Notes: generated from the letters alone by a model not told the origin. DNA of 64,000 nucleotides from Eriocheir sinensis (GCF_024679095.1 NC_066549.1:4365714-4429713), one strand, 5' to 3'; numbered from the stretch's first letter, positions 10,292-24,430 are shown. Program-made: numbers and translations.

Positions 10292-10497
10292 GTTGCCAAA
10301 TTGTCGTACACTGAACATTACATTTATCATTTTTAGGCTCCAAGACTGTCGTAACCACACAGATAACGATAGGAAATTAAAGTTAGCGATAAAACTGTTA
10401 AATATTGATGGGTTTCGTTCTTTTTTGCTATAGTTATCGGTCAGAAACTACAAAAAGGCAATGCGCTGAGTACGATAATTTGGCAACGCTGGTGTGT
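10292..10497. mobile_element. GTTGCCAGAT MITE, copy 4
   Basis: This copy has the cleanest inverted ends: AGCGTTGCCAAATTGTCGTA on the left and TACGATAATTTGGCAACGCT on the right. About 206 bp, interior diverged from the other copies. Confidence 0.85.
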
Positions 10498-11319
10498 TCG
10501 GTAACCTAACCCTGAGGTGGAGGAGGGCTAAAATTAACGATTCATCAAGTTCATTTTACAAAGTCAGGCACAAACACACACACACACACACAAAAAAAAA
10601 AAGATCCCGTACTCGATAACCATGAGTTGCAGACGAGAAATAAACAGACTAAGAGTATTCCAAATCTATTTCATCACAACCTTTTAGACATATATGATGC
10701 AATCCACAAAGCTAGGTATCGAATATCTGCTGAAGCTGATGGTGAATACGATGCACGTTATGGATGCGTATCAGATTTTACAGACATTTTTCAGTGGACA
10801 AAATACGCGTGAGATGAAGCAGCAACTTAGAGAAGGGTCATCCAGTGCTTAGATTTACTACAGACACACAGAGAACACAGTATTAGGTCAACAAAGTCAG
10901 TCATTTGTGGTGAAAATTGTCTCAAGAGATCGCATGATATATTCTCAACGCGATTACAACGGAGTTTTTTTTATTTTTTATTGACGATCCCAATAGACTT
11001 GTCGCTCCAGAATATGTCGGAAAGGCCGATGAACGATGACGGACAAAATTTACGGAAAACAAAATGCTCACACTGGACCAGAGAGAAAAATTATGAAACG
11101 TCAAAATGTATGAGGACATCAAGGCGGGGAGAGATTTGGGGGATGGGAAAGGTGTATTTGCACGTTACAATATTTAGGATTATTCTCATTTCCTGTAACT
11201 GAATATAACAAAATGTGTTTTATAAAAAAAAGTATCTGTACCTGTTTCTTATGTATAAGTTTTGTAAACTAAGAGGAAGACTTTCATTTGGCTTCGATTA
11301 ACTTTCACGAACACCAGCG
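10498..11319. other. non-coding stretch with one weak open frame
   Basis: A (CA)n run lies at about 10572-10591. The plus-strand frame 10627-10812 (61 residues, starting at TTG) includes an Asp/Glu/Tyr-rich part around residues 27-45; I do not recognise it and it may be chance. Confidence 0.4.
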
Positions 11320-11323
11320 CACG

Positions 11324-11409
<86 letters not shown>

Positions 11410-11413
11410 CACA
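11320..11413. repeat. (CA)n microsatellite
   Basis: About 45 units with CACG interruptions at each end. Confidence 0.95.
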
Positions 11414-12756
<1,343 letters not shown>

Positions 12757-12761
<5 letters not shown>

Positions 12762-13990
12762 TCCTCTGTCTCTGTCTATCCAGTTTATTCAGTCCAAACA
12801 AGCGATCGTCCGCCAGCCAGCATCCACCAAGGCCAGCCAGTGACCAGTCTGCCTCGCCGCCGCACCATTGCCCGCTGCACCGCCCTGGTTCGAGGCCCCC
12901 AAAGAGAAGGCTGCATCGGGACTCGCTTTCCGCTCCCTCTTCCGCCAGAGCCTTCTCCTCTTCTTTCCTGTTCTAAATTGCTGCCTCCTGCCTCTGTTGT
13001 TTCTCCTCTAATTTTTCTTCCAGTCAAGGTCTTTCTTCTTTCCTCCTCCTCTTGCTCAGCACCCTCCTTTTCGCTCTCTCGTCTCTCCTCCTCCTTTTCC
13101 TCTTCATTCTCCTTTTCGCTTTTTCTTCTTCCTCCTTCTCGTCCTCCTTTTCGACCTCTCTCTCTTCTTTCCTCTTCCTCTTTGTCCTTATTCTCCCTCT
13201 TGGTCAATCTCTCTTTTTTCCTCCTCCTCCTCTTCTTCCTTTTCGCTATTTCTTCTTTCCTCTTCCTCTTCCTCCTCATACTCCTTTTCGCTTATTCTTC
13301 TTTGCTTTTCCTCCTTTTGGTTCTCTCTTTCTTCTTTCCTTTTCCTCTTTCTCCTCCTCCTCCCTCTTGGACAATCTCTCTTTTTTCCTCCTCCTCCTCT
13401 TCTTCCTTTTCGCTATTTCTTCTTTCCTCTTCCTCTTCCTCCTCATACTCCTTTTCGCTTATTCTTCTTTGCTCTTCCTCCTTTTCGTTCTCTCTTTCTT
13501 CTTTCCTTTTCCTCTTTCTCCTCCTCCTCCCTCTTGGTCAATCTCTCTTTTTAAGCTCCTCTTCTTCCTTTTCCCTCTTTCTTCTTTCCTCTTCCTCTTC
13601 CTCCTCATACTCCTTTTCGCTTTTTCTTCTTTCCTCCTCCTCTTCTTCCTCTTTCTCCCTTTCGTCCTCTCTCACCTCCTCCTATTTCTCATTGATCCAA
13701 CATTTACTCCTCGTTGTACCACCATCGTCCTGCCATTCAACTCCCAGGACAACGCTCATTCATTATGCTGCAGGTTTTTGTTTGTTATTTTCACGATGTC
13801 TACTTTCCTTCCCTGCCTTCGTAGCTGCGTGGCTGAATTTACCATTTGTATTCATCTCTTCGTGGAATGCAAGGATTAAACCAAGCATGTATTGTCCTGT
13901 CTCCGTGTTTGCCTCTGCGCGATCTTTTCAAGGCATGTTTGTGCGTGTTATTCACCTGCGGTCTTCTCCCGTGCTAGACTCGTGATAGCC
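12757..13990. repeat. CT-rich dispersed unit, copy 2, containing a 167-bp tandem array
   Basis: Flanking blocks match copy 1 at 2.5-3.07 kb. The centre (about 13040-13680) holds about three copies of a pyrimidine unit with period 167 bp (CTCTTTTTTC at 13211 and 13378; the third start at 13545 is CTCTTTTTA). The open frame of 436 residues across 12675-13985 is almost all Ser, Leu and Phe, and is a compositional artefact. Confidence 0.85.
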
Positions 13991-14036
13991 GGGCAGCAGT
14001 AGCCTCCCGGACTGTATACAGGTTTGGGTCATAGGG

Positions 14037-14037
<1 letters not shown>

Positions 14038-14072
<35 letters not shown>
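14038..14072. repeat. (CA)n microsatellite
   Basis: About 17 units, next to the right end of the dispersed unit. Confidence 0.95.
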
Positions 14073-14075
<3 letters not shown>

Positions 14076-14702
14076 ATACGTACAAACACGCTCCCTCTCA
14101 TTTTATATCCGAGTTGAGGGCATCTTCTGAATTATACATCGTAAAACTTGAACAGCTCGGGCGAGTAAATGGTGTAAGTGGCAGAAGTGTGAGGGTTGGT
14201 GATGGGTCTGGCTAAATATGCAGATAACGACCACTTAACTACCTGACGATGAAAGGGTGACTGGGGAATGAGAGTAAAATGGCTGCAGCGTTAGATAAAC
14301 ATTTCTCTTCTCGTCTTTTCTTTATATACGAGAGTGTAATGCAGCTTCTTTACTATACATCATATAAATAGGGAGCCGGGTATGGTTGACTAAAGTTAAT
14401 ATGTAGTGAAGTGAATGAGTTCTTGGTGATAATAGTTGCGAGCTGCTTTAGGGAGACGAGGAGGCGGGGCGATGCAGGGACTTCAGAGGGATGGTAAAAC
14501 AGTCGAGGTCAGGTAACTTAGCCAAGGATTTCTTTCCCTTACCCCCTTAGTTGTATAGCCATGGTTCATCCTCATATAACCTACGCCACCTCCCACCTCG
14601 GGCTGCCTGTGACTTGTGGAAGCTGGGGATAAATCTTACTGGTGGTTGCTGTGTTTATAAGGGTGACACACATTGGGGAAATTACTTTGAACGAAGAGGA
14701 GA
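14073..14702. other. non-coding stretch, no gene seen
   Basis: 630 bp of mixed composition without repeats or coding signal that I can support. Confidence 0.45.
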
Positions 14703-14858
14703 TTCAAGACGCCTCTCCACCCGAAACTGACCTCTCCTTTGGTCACTCTTCTTTATATTTCTTTTTCAGGAGTAGTGTTTAGCGGGCTTTTTTGTTTTCA
14801 TATGTTTTCATCCTTGTTTTTGCCCTCGAGCTGCTTCCTTTGATGTAAAAAAAAAATA
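14703..14858 (+). mobile_element. poly-A retroposon, copy 2
   Basis: Begins ACGCCTCTCCACCCGAAACT, slightly longer at the 5' side than copy 1. Core AGGAGTAGTGTTTAGCGGGC, then CCCTCGAGCTGCTTCC and an A run. Confidence 0.85.
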
Positions 14859-14940
14859 ATGAGACTTGCGGTATTGTTGGAGAAAGTGTCGTGGAAGGAT
14901 GATAAGGTTTTAATATTGAGATTCATTTCGTAGACGACAG

Positions 14941-15100
14941 ATTTTTTTTTTTCTTTTTACAACAAAGGAGACACCTCAAGGGCACAAAAAAGGAAACAGT
15001 AATAAAAAAAAGCCCGCTACTCGCTGCTCCTAAAAAAAAAAGAATCAAAAGAGGTGGCCGAAAGAGAGGTCAATTTAGGGAGGAGAGGTGTCCTGAATAT
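14941..15100 (-). mobile_element. poly-A retroposon, copy 3
   Basis: Reverse orientation. Plus strand reads T run, AGGAGACACCTCAAGGGC, then AGCCCGCTACTCGCTGCTCC and AGAGAGGTCAATTT-GGAGAGGTGTCCTGA. It lies tail to tail with copy 2 across an 82-bp spacer. Confidence 0.88.

Positions 15101-15892
<792 letters not shown>

Positions 15893-15967
<75 letters not shown>
15893..15967. repeat. (CT)n microsatellite
   Basis: About 37 pure units. Confidence 0.97.
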
Positions 15968-15970
<3 letters not shown>

Positions 15971-16644
15971 CTATCTACCTGTGCTGTCAACTAATCACCT
16001 CACCTCCTCTTCCTCCACTTCTCTTCCCTTCTTAGATTCTGCCAGTGCTTATTCCTCCTTCATTCTCCTTTTCTTTGTTCCTCACCTCCTCATTTTTTTT
16101 TAATCAAGGGTAGAGTACGAAGAGGAAGTGGGTTAGTGGTGAGGTACAGGTGGGGAATAGGAAAGACAGTAGGAGTGTACAGTTGTATGGTGTAGGTTCG
16201 TTAGTTGTTCTGGTGTTGTTATTGTTTATCGGGCACCTTATTTGTATACCCCCGGCGTGCTGGGGGGGTTTCTGTTATTCTCTCTCTCTCTCTATCTATC
16301 TATCACTACCTATTATACCCATCTAACTACCTTTGCTGCCAACTAAACCATCCCTTTCTTATCCCTCCTCCAATTACTTCCCCTTACACACGACAAAGGC
16401 TGATCGGGTAAGCTGTCAACCACTTTTTGTTTTTTTTCTCATCTCGCTCCAGGGAAAAAAAAACATGAAGCAATAATACGAAAAAAAATAAATTAATGTA
16501 TTGCAGTTTCCATCACGCCGGGGCGATCCGCGGCTGGAAAAGGCATCGTGGAAATATGCCGACTAATGCCACTTCTGTAAAGACTTAATGAGAAAAACCC
16601 GAAACTAATTCTCAAAGTTTGGTGAGTGTCTGCCCTCACGCACG

Positions 16645-16650
<6 letters not shown>
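15968..16650. other. non-coding stretch, no gene seen
   Basis: Mixed sequence with short (TC)n(TATC)n near 16280-16306. No coding signal that I can support. Confidence 0.45.
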
Positions 16651-16682
<32 letters not shown>

Positions 16683-16787
16683 CACAAATATCTTTTTTTT
16701 TTTTTTTTTTTTTTTTTTGCGTTCGATGTCTCTTTTCCACGCGCTATGTTTCGTAATTATTGTGAAAGAGATGTTAAATTGAAACTG

Positions 16788-16881
<94 letters not shown>
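16651..16881. repeat. (CA)n, T tract and (CT)n cluster
   Basis: (CA)n at about 16651-16681, a T homopolymer at 16693-16718 and (CT)n at 16791-16881. Confidence 0.95.
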
Positions 16882-16884
<3 letters not shown>

Positions 16885-17129
16885 AGTATGTACAATTTCA
16901 CAATCACCTCCACCTCCACCACCACCACCAACAACAACACCACCACCACCACCACCAACACACAGATCGGCGGTAAATATATGACAACACCAAAGTGGAT
17001 GAACAATAAAACTTGCACCAGACAATTAACGGCTCGCAACATGTTACTCCGCTATCCCCCTGTTATCCCCCCCCCCCCCCGCGGGGTGCTTGGCGCGGGG
17101 AGGGAGGCGCCCCCCCAAAAAAAAGCTTC
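16882..17129. other. (ACC)n-rich and C/G homopolymer stretch
   Basis: ACC-type repeats at about 16905-16960; C run at about 17068-17080 followed by a G-rich segment. No gene seen. Confidence 0.6.
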
Positions 17130-19640
17130 ACCCGAAAAAAAATCTACCCCTCCTCTAACAAACTTCATCAGGCCCCTTTCCCATTTTTTCCTCCTATGTC
17201 TTGTCTAGGTTTCTCCCAATTTTCAAGTGTTCATCGTTTTTTTTTTCTGCTTCTCCCTCTCGGTTTTTATTTTCTTCTCTTTCTCATTTATAACGCTCTC
17301 CTCTTTCCTCCTAACAATCACCTGAGTCTTGATTTGTTTTCCTATTCCTTGCGTCATCTTTATTATTGGTTGGGTGCTTCTTCTTCGTCATTCTTTATTT
17401 TCCACTTTTGCTCACTCTGAACTTTTCCTCTTTTCTATGTCTTGTAATCGCCTGTTATTTTTTGTTTTCCTGTTCTTTATTTCTTTTTCATTTCAACTAT
17501 CTTAACCTTTTTACTCTCTATTCCGGTATACATCTTTTATTGGTTTGCTTCTTCTTACCCTCTCTCTATTTTCCGCTCTTTCTCACTCAAAACGATTTCT
17601 TTACTCCTTTTTTTATATCTTGCAATCGTCTGAGTCTTCGTTTGTTTTCCTATTAATTGTGTCTCTTCATTTCCAGATTCTTATCCTTTTTACTCTCTAT
17701 TCCAGTATACATCTTTTATTGGTTTGCTTCTTCTTCCCCTCTCTCTATTTTCCGCTCTTTCTCACTCAAAACGATTTCTTTACTCCTTTTTTTATATCTT
17801 GCAATCGTCTGAGTCTTGGTTTGTTTTGCTATTCCTTGTGTCTTTATTTTTGTCTCCTTTTTCTCCCTCTCTCTATATTTTTTGCTCTTTCTCACTCAAA
17901 ACGCTTTCTTTTTTTCTTCTTTTCTATACCTTGCAATCACATGAGTCTTCCGATTGTTTTCCCATTTCTTCGTCGTTTCCAGTTCCACTATTTTTTCATT
18001 TTACTTTTTGTCTTTCTCTCTTTCCTCTCTTTCCAGCTGTCCCTTACAAATGAAAACTTTCTTCCAATACCTCACATTTGTTCTCCTTACCTTGTGTCTG
18101 TTTCTATCCCACACTTTATCCATTTTCTCTGTCTCCTTCTCTTTCCAATTTCTGGTTATTCCACAGTGAAAAAAATAGGTTCTTCCAACACCATATTAGG
18201 GTTCAGTCACACGCGTCTATTTATTTTTACCTTGTTTCTCCCTATTTTTATTTTTTTTCTTTGCCTTCTTTTCCATCCTTCCTTCTTTTCCCTATTTTCG
18301 CCTGTCACACCCTGAAAAAAATAGGTCCTCCCAACTGCTAATTAGGTTTCAGCCCTACGCGTCAAATTCTTTATACTCTCTCTCTCCCTATTTTTATTTT
18401 CTGTCTTTGCATCTTTTTCTATTTTTTTTTTCTTGCTGCTCTTCACTTTAATCTTTTCCTCCCATTATGTAGTTCTCTCATTACCTCCTCTTCAATTTCT
18501 TTTTATATCCACGCAGCTCTTCATCGTAAAGCTTTGGCCTTCTTCAAACGAACCATCATTCAGCTTAACGCTTTTTTCTGATTCCCGGTAACTTGGCTCT
18601 TTCCCTTTTTGTGATATTCATGGTTTTCCTTTCCCTTCCCGTCCATGCCTCCCGCTCTTCCTCGTTTTCTTTTATCATTTCATCACCTCTGTTCTGCTCT
18701 ATGGCAACACCTCTATAGGAAACCGTCCTCTAACCCAAGCTTCTGTTCTTTCCCTTGATTCAGTATGAGCCTTTTCCTATTTTTCCTTCTGTTTGTTCGT
18801 TATTTCCTCGTTTCTGTTATTTATTATTGATCAGTAACTCGGTTTTTATATTTTCTCCACGGCAACACCTCTCTATTGAGCGTTCGTAATGGCCCTTCGT
18901 TTCTGTTCTTTGCTTTGATTATCTTTGTGCCTTTTCCTCTATTTCCCTTTTGCTTGTTTCTCACCTCCTCCTTTTCTGTTATTTTCCACTTATCTATACT
19001 CGTTTCCGATCTTTTCCACTGCAAAACCTTTCTATTCGGCCCTCCGCTTGTGTATTTTGCTTTGATTCTGTTTGTGGTTTTTCCTCTATTTTCCTTTTGC
19101 TTGTTTCTCACCTCCTCCTTTTCTGTTATTTTCCACTAATCTATACTCGTTTCCGATCTTTTCCACTGCAAAACCTTTCTATTCGGCCCTCCGCTTGTGT
19201 ATTTTGCTTTGATTCTGTTTGTGGCTTTTCCTCTTTTCTCCTTTTGTTTGTTCCTCACCTCTCGTTTTCTGTTATTCTCCATTTATCAATTATCCGTCAT
19301 TCATCTTTTACATCGCAACACTTTTCTATTCAACCTTCATATGGCCCCTCGCTTCTGTTCTTTGCCTTGATTCTGTACGTGGCTTTTCCTCTATTCTCCT
19401 TTTGTTTGTTCCGCATCTCCTCATTTTCTGTTGTTTTCCTCTCTCGCGTCTTTGATATCCGTGGCAACACCTTTCTGCTGAACCTTCCTCCAGCCCTCCA
19501 CTTCCGTTCTTTGCAATGATTCTGTTTGTGAGTTTTCCTCTTATTCTCCTTTTGTTTATTCGTCATCTCCTTATTTTCTGTTATTTCTTCGCTTATCTGC
19601 AACTCACCTTTTATCTTCACCATGGTAACGCTTCCTTTCT
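17130..19640. repeat. 2.5-kb polypyrimidine domain built of degenerate tandem units
   Basis: The plus strand is strongly T/C biased. Around 17500-17960 units of roughly 170-180 bp recur (TTCCGCTCTTTCTCACTCAA three times). Around 18850-19560 units of about 150-160 bp recur, two of them (about 18990 and 19137) almost identical and marked by ATCTATACTCGTTTCCGATC. The long Phe/Leu/Ser open frames (256 and 189 residues) follow from composition. Confidence 0.88.
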
Positions 19641-19760
19641 CGCTCTCTCTTCTCCCTTTAAAACCACACGGCATTGTCTTCTTCTTGTCCCCTTCACAGC
19701 AAGAGTTCCACAGCTTTGCCATTCTTAAGCTGAAGGGGCTACAGAACCGACCACTGCCTC
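19641..19760. other. short mixed spacer
   Basis: No recognised feature. Confidence 0.4.
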
Positions 19761-19762
19761 TT

Positions 19763-19796
<34 letters not shown>

Positions 19797-19898
19797 CCTG
19801 TTTGTTTTGTTTGTCTACCTGTTTGTCTGTCTGTCTGTCTATCTGTCTGTTTGCCTTTCTGGGTTTTTTTCTTTCTCTTCCTCAGATAAACAGGACCA

Positions 19899-19961
<63 letters not shown>
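19761..19961. repeat. (TCTG)n followed by (CA)n
   Basis: TCTG/TTTG tetranucleotides to about 19860, then (CA)n at about 19900-19961. This block sits at the point where strand composition flips. Confidence 0.95.
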
Positions 19962-19964
<3 letters not shown>

Positions 19965-20029
19965 AACGTACTGTAATAAAGTCTCACTAAGTAATAACCC
20001 GCAGCGGAAAAGTCAGCAGGAAAAAGAGG

Positions 20030-22500
20030 AAGTAATTATCACGGAACAAAGGCTAACGAGATGGGGCGAGAGAGGGAAGAGGGAAGGTTAAGAGGTGGCG
20101 AGTGAGGGGCGAAGGAGGCGAAGGAGGAGAGGGCGAGGAGTGAGGAAAGAAGGGAGGGAGGTTGCGAGAGGAGGGAGAGAAGATAAGGAAGGAAGGATGG
20201 AGGAGAGGGTGACGGCTGAGGAAAGGAAGGGAGGGAGGTTGGAAGAGGAGGAAGAAAATAGAAAGAAAGGAAGGAGGAGAGGGTTAAGATTGTGGGAATG
20301 AAGGGATGGAGGGAGATTGGGAGAAGAAGAGGAAGGAAGGAAGGAAGGAAGGAAGGAAGGAAAAGAGGAAGGGAGATAAAAGAAAGGAAGAAAAAAAGAA
20401 GGAAAGAAAGGAAGGACAGGAGGGAGGGAGGTTGCGAGGGAAGGAGGAAGGAAGGAAGGAAGGAAGGAAGGAAATAAGGAAGAAAGGAAGGAAGGAAAAT
20501 AAAAAGGAAATTAAAAAGGGAAGGAAAGCAAGGAGGAAGGAAGGGACGGAAAGCAGGAAAGAAAGGAAGGAAGGAAAGTAGATAGGAAGGGAGGAAAGAG
20601 GCAGGAAGAAGAAGGGACTGAAAGAAGAAGAAGAAATAAAGGCTAGAATTAGAAGAGGTGACCAGAAAGCAAGACAGCATGACGAGGGGAAGGAAAGAGA
20701 AACACATGGACAACAGACAGCTAAAGGAGAGACAGACGCGGAGAAGAAGATTTACCTGTGTTCTGCTGATGGAAGGTGGCGGAAACAGGAGCGAGGGAAG
20801 GCAGGAAGCAGGTAAAGGGCGCGGAGGTCTTCAGGAGGTTAGAGGAAGGGAAAAACGAGGGATGTAATGCATAGAAGATGAACGGGAGGGATAGGATGAA
20901 AACTGTTGGGCGGAAAGTTAATGGGAAATGAGAATGAGTACAGGAGGATGAAAGAATGTACAATGAAGACAAGAAATTGCGGTTTAACGTTTAAGAGGCA
21001 AGAAGGAAGACTAAAAATATACAGTAAAAAGGAGACATATTCAAAAGCAGATGGTGAGAATAATAAGGAGAGGCTTGAAAAAAATACAACACGAGAAGAG
21101 AAAAAAAAACGTGAGAGGCAAGAAGGAAGATTAAAATATAAACAGTAAAAAAAAAAAGAGAGACATTTAAAAAGAAGATGGTGAGAATAATGAGGTGAGG
21201 CATGAGAATGATAGGGCATGAGAGGAGAAAAGAGAGAGGAGAAAAGAGAGAGGAGAAAGGGAAGGAAAGGTGAAGGAAGAGGCAGAAGGAAGATTAAAAA
21301 ATATATACAGTAAAAAAGATACATATTACAAAGCAGTTGATGAGAATAATGAGATGAGGCATGAGAAAGATAGGACATGAGAGGAGAGGAAAGGAGGAAG
21401 AGAAGGAATAGATGAAGTAACTTTGTGGATGGAAGAAAGAATAAGGGAGAAAATGTTGAGTTTAAAAAGAAAATAAATGAAAATAAGGAGAAAAAAGCAT
21501 GATGGTGAGAATAATGAGGTGAGGCGTGAGAAAGATGGGGCATGAAAAGAGAAGAAAAAAAGGATGAGAAGGATTAGATGAATGAAGTAACTTAGTGGAT
21601 AAAAGGAAGATAACGGGAAATAATGGAGACTTAAGAGGAGGAAAATTTAAAATGGAGGAGAAAGAAACACGATGAGGAGCAAGGAGATGGGATGAGGAGA
21701 AGAGGGAGGAATTTGCGCCAGTCAGAGAAAGGAGAAATTTGGAGAGAATGAAAAGATAGAGGAAGAAACTTGGTAGATGTAAAGAAGAATGAGGGAAAAA
21801 AAGAGTAAAGAAAATGAAAATAAATAAAAATGAATAATAAAGAGCATGGTGAAGAGAAAGATGAGGAGATGAAGGAGAGAAGAACTTGGTGTAAAGGAAA
21901 AGAAACTTGGTGGATATAAAGAAGAATGAGGAAAAAATGGAGAGTTAAGAAAATGAAAATAAATAAAAATGAATAATAAAGAGCAGGGTGAAGAGAAAGG
22001 AGATGAGATGAGGAGATGAAGAGAAGAAACTGGTGTAAAAGGAAAAAAAACTGAGTGGATGTAAGAAAGAATGAGGAAAAAGTGGAAGTTAAGAATGAGA
22101 AAATAAATGAAAACGATGGAGAAAGTAACACGGTAAGGAGATGGGATGAGAAGATCAGGAAGAGAAGAACTTGGTGTAAAAGAAAAAAAAACTTGGGTGG
22201 ATATAAAGAAGAATGAGGAAAAAATTGAGTTAAGAATGAGAAAATAAATGAAAACGATGGAGAAAGTAACACGGTAAGGAGATGGGATGAGAAGATCAGG
22301 AAGAGCAGAACTTGGTGTAAAAGAAAAAAAACTTGGGTGGGTATAAAGAAGAATGAGGAAAAAATAGAGTTATGAATGAGAAAACAAATGAAAACGATGG
22401 AGAAAGTAACACGGTAAGGAGATGGGATGAGAAGATGAGGGAGGATTTGCGCCAGCCAGAGGAGGAGAGAATCAGAGAAGGAATTGGAGTAAAGGGAGGA
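20030..22500. repeat. 2.5-kb polypurine domain built of degenerate tandem units
   Basis: The plus strand is strongly A/G biased. It includes (GGAA)n at 20330-20600. Units marked by AGATGGTGAGAATAATGAG recur at about 21046, 21176, 21332 and 21500. Units marked by GGATATAAAGAAGAATGAGG recur about every 140 bp from 21770 to 22360. All long open frames on either strand are low complexity. Confidence 0.9.
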
Positions 22501-22849
22501 AGAGGGAGGCAGAGGGAGAGTGGCCGTAATTATATAGCAGCAGCTTGAATAATTTGCACGGGACATGGCTGGTTATACGGCCCGGGGAAGGAGTGCACCG
22601 GGGAGGCAAAACAAAGGGCGAGCTGGGAGTAATGGGTCCGTCACCTGCCCTGCGTACGAGGATGAATCAAGGTACGCAAGTAACACCTACCGACCCTCCA
22701 ACCCGTGATGCGTAACCCCTTCCCTGTGTACAGTTGACGCAGACACACACAAACAAGCAAACATACATATATATACACTCAGAAAGGCAGACAAACAAGC
22801 AAACGAATATGCAAAGAAGCAAACATACATTTATACACACAAGTAGCGA
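22501..22849. other. non-coding stretch, no gene seen
   Basis: Returns to mixed composition. Short (ACAA/CATA) runs near 22745-22830. Confidence 0.45.
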
Positions 22850-22927
22850 GTAGCGGGATTTTTTTTTCGTTATTATTGTTTCTCTTTTTGTGTGCCCTTG
22901 AGCTGTTTCCTATGTTGTAAGAAAAAC

Positions 22928-22974
<47 letters not shown>
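22850..22974 (+). mobile_element. poly-A retroposon, 3' fragment (copy 4), tail merged with (CA)n
   Basis: Starts inside the core at AGCGAGTAGCGGG and continues to CCCTTGAGCTGTTTCCT; the A-rich tail (AAGAAAAACAAAA) runs straight into (CA)n at 22931-22974. This fits microsatellite growth from a retroposon tail. Confidence 0.8.
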
Positions 22975-22976
<2 letters not shown>

Positions 22977-23218
22977 CACGGGTTACAGACGTCAGGATCC
23001 GCTTACCGGAGATCGTCTCTAAAAAGCTCCTCTTCCCTCAGAGTTCTAACTGGAGGCGGTTAAGGGCGAGAGGTTACACAGGAAAGGATTGGCCGTACGC
23101 TACACGTGTCAGGCTTAAGAGAGTTGATTCGTTCGTCACTTGTTTTTTTCCTCCTTGAAATAAAAAAAAAATAAACGTTAAAATGTGAGGCGCTACAGAC
23201 AGGATTATGGAAAACAAG

Positions 23219-23219
<1 letters not shown>
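22975..23219. other. non-coding stretch
   Basis: No recognised feature. Confidence 0.45.
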
Positions 23220-23251
<32 letters not shown>

Positions 23252-23254
23252 TGC

Positions 23255-23292
<38 letters not shown>
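23220..23292. repeat. (GA)n-(GT)n compound microsatellite
   Basis: GA at about 23220-23249, GT at about 23253-23292. Confidence 0.95.
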
Positions 23293-23293
<1 letters not shown>

Positions 23294-23563
23294 AATGATA
23301 CCGATTCATGTCTTTCATTTTCATATTTTTCCCCATTCTTCGTACTACATATATTTGTCTTTAGCTAACAGTTATTTAGTTATTTCTTGCTTCTCTATTC
23401 CCTCTCCCCACAAAATGGTTATTCCCTTACATTTATAATTTTGTTAATAGAATGACCATCGTGACACGCCTCTACATCCCTCGTTCTCCTGGCACTCGTG
23501 AAGGCAAACTACTGTGTCGCTGCATCGTAATAACCACTTTCAGCTTTTTCTCTTAACATCCAC
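23293..23563. other. non-coding stretch
   Basis: AT-rich sequence with no recognised feature. Confidence 0.45.
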
Positions 23564-23979
23564 GTTGCCAGATGGTCGTACACAGCCCCTTATTTTTACC
23601 TGTTTACACCCCAAAAACTCGTTGCCAGATGGTCGTACACAGCCCCTTATTTTTACCTATTTACACCCCAAAAACTCGTTGCCAGATGGTCGTACACAGC
23701 CCCTTATTTTTACCTATTTACACCCCAAAAACTCGTTGCCAGATGGTCGTACACGGCCCCTTATTTTTACCTATTTACACCCCAAAAACTCGTTGCCAGA
23801 TGGTCGTACACAGCCCCTTATTTTTACCTGTTTACACCCCCAAAACTGTCTCCTGGGGCGTAATACCTAGATTTATTTATATTTATCGTTACATTCGTTA
23901 ATTTCTCATGTCTTAGGGTGATACTTAAGCGACAGGAACCGGTAATAAGGATACTTTGAGTACGATAATCTGGCAACGT
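23564..23979. mobile_element. GTTGCCAGAT MITE, copy 5, left arm amplified five times
   Basis: The left arm GTTGCCAGATGGTCGTACAC plus CCCCTTATTTTTACC-TTTACACCCC repeats at 23564, 23621, 23678, 23735 and 23792, exactly 57 bp apart. The rest of the element follows, ending with GAGTACGATAATCTGGCAAC. 57 is divisible by three, so two frames stay open (118 and 109 residues); they are by-products. Confidence 0.9.
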
Positions 23980-24096
23980 TACCTAACATCAACCTTCACA
24001 TATCATCCCCTCTATCTAATTCTGTCTGACGCATACCAAAGACACACACACGCCTCTCTGAATACATAAGGGAACTCAAATTTCCTCTCCGCATAA
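23980..24096. other. short spacer
   Basis: No recognised feature. Confidence 0.4.
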
Positions 24097-24430
24097 TTAT
24101 TTCACGTTGCATCGCACATACACTCCCTCTAACCCGTCCGCTACGATTGGCACGGATTTGGCCTTCCTTGGTAGCCTGGTAACATATACGCCCAGGTCTT
24201 TCTCTGCCTTTGTGGTGGATAGTGGCGTGTTTCCCATGTGGTATTGGTGTGCTGGATATCCCCTCACATGGTGCAGGACTTTACATTTTTCTTCACTGAA
24301 TTGTAACAGCCACTTTTTGCTCCATTCCAGTAGCTTGGCGAGGTCTAACTGTAGAAAATCCGCATTCAAGGGACTAATAAGCTTCTGCCCGTGTCTCCAA
24401 CGTGCGAGATGCTCAACCGGTCCATAGAGC
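24097..24430 (-). mobile_element. non-LTR retrotransposon (LINE) reverse transcriptase fragment
   Basis: The minus-strand translation matches the palm-to-thumb part of LINE reverse transcriptases. In order it shows LDLAKLLEWSKKW, LQFSEEKCKVLH, a HQYHMGNTPLSTTKAEKDLG segment and then GVYV. These LxxDLxxLxxWsxxW, KCKVxH and EKDLGVxV signatures follow the catalytic FADD box in CR1/L2/Jockey-group elements. Similarity fades after GVYV and the catalytic box is absent, so this is a dead fragment. Confidence 0.85.

Noticed and set aside
20039..22566. Long minus-strand frames of 224-311 codons rich in Phe, Leu and Ser that look like multi-pass membrane proteins
   Set aside because: They are the complement of the polypurine domain; the same motif drifts with the DNA tandem units and there is no start context or conserved motif.
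23514..23901. Repetitive protein of 109-118 codons
   Set aside because: The frame stays open only because the MITE arm repeats every 57 bp, a multiple of three. The DNA identity shows it is an arm amplification.
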